A stretch of 12,633 nt of DNA from Nitrososphaerota archaeon. Its GTDB lineage: Archaea; Thermoproteota; Nitrososphaeria; Nitrososphaerales; UBA183. The DNA is taken from assembly GCA_029784825.1 (NCBI GenBank), contig JAFMAU010000053.1:1-12633 (forward strand), in the 5' to 3' direction. Each line of letters opens with the position of its first letter. Within the stretch, counting starts at the first letter, position 1. The position numbers were made by a program, and so were the translations under genes. The notes under the pieces are model-generated. The model did not search any database, was not told where the DNA came from, and worked only from the letters and a program-made list of their open reading frames with translations. Below are positions 11,482-12,633 of the stretch, in pieces.

Positions 11482-12478
11482 ACCCGGCGACCAGGGCGCG
11501 CCACCTCTGTCCCCCGTCGAAGGGGAGGTATAGCCGCGCGCGGTCGACCAGTCCGCCGTACCTGGCGGTGATCAGGCTCCCGATCTCTTCCCAGGTCCCT
11601 TCTACCACGAACTCGTCAAGGACCTCATCTGGAATCTCCGAGGACATCCCTTTCCAATCCCCCTTGATGGAGCGCCCGCGGAGTCGGTCGGCGATTTCCC
11701 CCCACCCGTGGAGCTCCATCACCTTCCTGTAGCTCCTGGTGGAAGCGTAGAACGCAACCTGTTCCCTGTACGCTTCCCTGACGTTTCCTCTCTCCTTCGC
11801 AGAGTCCCCGGCGGCCACGAAGATAGAGGCGGCAACAGCGACCTCCCCTCGCTTTCTCTTTGCCCTGGCTGCCCCTTCCTCCACCGACGGGATGACGACT
11901 TCCCTGAGGTATCTTACCGTATGCAGCGGATGCACATGGAGACCTTCGGCGACTTCTCCCGCGACCCTACACATCCCCGGGTTCACGCCTGCGACATAGA
12001 TCGGGATTCTCGGGTTGGGGATGGGGCCGGGGTCGAAGAACGGGCTCATCAGGTCAAGATGGAAGTACCTTCCGTCGTAGGCGAGTCTCGCCCCATCCTG
12101 CCAGGCCTTCCAGACGGCTCTGATGGCGAGGACTTCGTCTCTCATCTTAGGCGCCGGAGGGTCCCACTTCATCCCGAACCTTCGTTCGATGTGCCCCTTC
12201 ACCTGGCTCCCCAGGCCAAGGATCAGCCTGCCTCGCGAAGCGCTTTGTAGATCCCAGGCGGTGTAGGCGAGGGTCGTGGGGCTCCTCGTGAACGCCAGGG
12301 CGATGGACGTCCCGAGTCCTATGCTCTTCGTGGAGGCAGCCGCGAGTGTGAGCTGAACGAACGGGTCATGCTTCGTCTCGTTGACCCAGAAACAGTCGAA
12401 CCCGAAGGCCTCTGCCTTCCTCGCCAGTTCTCCAGCTTCGACAGGCGAGCCAACCGCTACCTCGGCATCGACCTTCAA
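11471..12478 (-). CDS. Luciferase-like (LLM class) flavin/F420-dependent oxidoreductase
   Basis: A 335-residue TIM-barrel protein of the bacterial luciferase-like family. Its signatures are the N-terminal strand and FGFDCFWVNET (25-35), GLGTSIALAFTRSP (54-67) and GRLILGLGSQVKGHIERRFG (83-102), followed by the usual MRDEVLAIRAVWKAW helix (112-126) and YDGRYFHLD (134-142). This matches the F420-dependent subgroup best, in which F420 replaces FMN as hydride carrier; the cofactor and substrate remain inferred. The start is TTG at 12478 with CTTTAAG (12505-12511) 30 nt upstream. It is divergent from an EamA-type transporter gene, and its C-terminus overlaps the O-methyltransferase end. Confidence 0.88.
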   Translation of the reverse strand: MKVDAEVAVGSPVEAGELARKAEAFGFDCFWVNETKHDPFVQLTLAAASTKSIGLGTSIALAFTRSPTTLAYTAWDLQSASRGRLILGLGSQVKGHIERRFGMKWDPPAPKMRDEVLAIRAVWKAWQDGARLAYDGRYFHLDLMSPFFDPGPIPNPRIPIYVAGVNPGMCRVAGEVAEGLHVHPLHTVRYLREVVIPSVEEGAARAKRKRGEVAVAASIFVAAGDSAKERGNVREAYREQVAFYASTRSYRKVMELHGWGEIADRLRGRSIKGDWKGMSSEIPDEVLDEFVVEGTWEEIGSLITARYGGLVDRARLYLPFDGGQRWRALVAGFRA

Positions 12479-12504
12479 GCGTTCGTCCCGCCATCAGGAC
12501 GCCT

Positions 12505-12511
12505 CTTAAAG
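12505..12511. promoter_or_regulatory. Shared TATA-like box of the divergent oxidoreductase and transporter genes
   Basis: CTTAAAG (CTTTAAG on the other strand) is the only AT-rich box in the 64-bp divergent spacer. It is centred 30 nt from the oxidoreductase TTG and 35 nt from the transporter TTG, so one nearly symmetric box may serve both directions. Confidence 0.45.
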
Positions 12512-12542
12512 CCGAACCAGAGGAGGATGCCAGCAAGACCCT

Positions 12543-12633
12543 TTGGTTTACACTTCCATCGTGGCCGGCCTGACTGCGGCCCTCTGCTGGGGGACGGCCG
12601 ATTACCTGTCCAGGAGCCAATCGGAGAAGGTGG
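12543..12633 (+). CDS. EamA/DMT-type membrane transporter, N-terminal fragment (3' end cut off)
   Basis: Only 30 codons are in the window. They read from a TTG into a first hydrophobic helix, with ALTAALCWGTADYL-type sequence (visible as LTAALCWGTADYLS), the hallmark start of EamA-family drug/metabolite exporters, then a polar loop (RSQSEK). The upstream frame is closed by TAA at 12507-12509 and offers no ATG or GTG, so TTG at 12543 is the first possible start. Substrate and full length cannot be judged. Confidence 0.6.
   Translation, partial: MVYTSIVAGLTAALCWGTADYLSRSQSEKV

Noticed and set aside
11708..12250. 180-residue frame antisense to the luciferase-like gene
   Set aside because: Pro/Arg/His-rich shadow with no recognisable motif.
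1..12633. CRISPR arrays, insertion sequences, phage or toxin-antitoxin modules
   Set aside because: No spaced direct repeats, transposase or integrase motifs, or typical toxin-antitoxin pairs were seen; the gene content is housekeeping and transport.

Overview
The window looks like chromosomal DNA from a high-GC archaeon, most likely in the Nitrososphaeria/Thaumarchaeota or a related Thermoproteota line. The support is an ESCRT-III/CdvB-type cell-division protein, a DUF4443-type winged-helix regulator, an F420-type luciferase-like oxidoreductase, tiny zinc-ribbon proteins, and TATA-like boxes centred about 25-35 nt upstream of many start codons with little or no leader. Nearly half of the starts read as TTG, and no gene ends in TAA. 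I see no rRNA, tRNA, CRISPR array, insertion sequence or phage gene.

Layout. 1-918 is the C-terminal part of a hydantoinase B/oxoprolinase subunit, followed by a multi-pass membrane protein (939-1451). 1485-2663 (minus) is a covalent-flavin sarcosine oxidase-like enzyme, divergent from an ECF S-component-like membrane protein (2785-3315). Then come a small two-helix membrane protein (minus), a SAM methyltransferase (plus), and a minus-strand pair of NAD(P)H-hydrate epimerase and a zinc ribbon. CdvB (5302-5949) and a membrane-anchored CAP/SCP-domain protein (6047-7231) follow on the plus strand. 7228-8278 holds a HIT hydrolase (minus), a 49-residue zinc ribbon (plus) and a short HExxH peptidase (minus). 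8279-8519 is the longest non-coding stretch and contains a nested inverted repeat. 8520-9751 (minus) is a two-gene operon of an ECF S-component and a DUF4430 (transcobalamin-C-like) anchored protein, divergent from the DUF4443 regulator (9851-10474). The rest is a MIP18/DUF59 Fe-S protein (minus), a metal-dependent O-methyltransferase (plus), a luciferase-like oxidoreductase (minus), and the first codons of an EamA-type transporter (plus, cut by the window end).

How the genes may work together. Two associations stand out. First, the S-component, the DUF4430 protein and the divergent wHTH regulator look like a regulated vitamin (perhaps corrinoid) uptake unit. Its 99-bp promoter region carries a perfect 7-bp inverted repeat and a CCAACCA word on the sense strand of each side. 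Second, an N-methylhydantoinase-type subunit near a sarcosine oxidase-like enzyme is compatible with N-methylhydantoin/creatinine breakdown, although the intermediate amidohydrolase is not visible here. The other genes look like housekeeping genes arranged as alternating, very tightly packed convergent and divergent units. Three of the seven convergent pairs share one CTAG tetranucleotide as both stop codons.

The least explained sequence is 8308-8386, where two perfect inverted repeats (8 bp outside, 9 bp inside) nest in intergenic DNA. It is my best candidate for an undescribed structured RNA or regulatory element.
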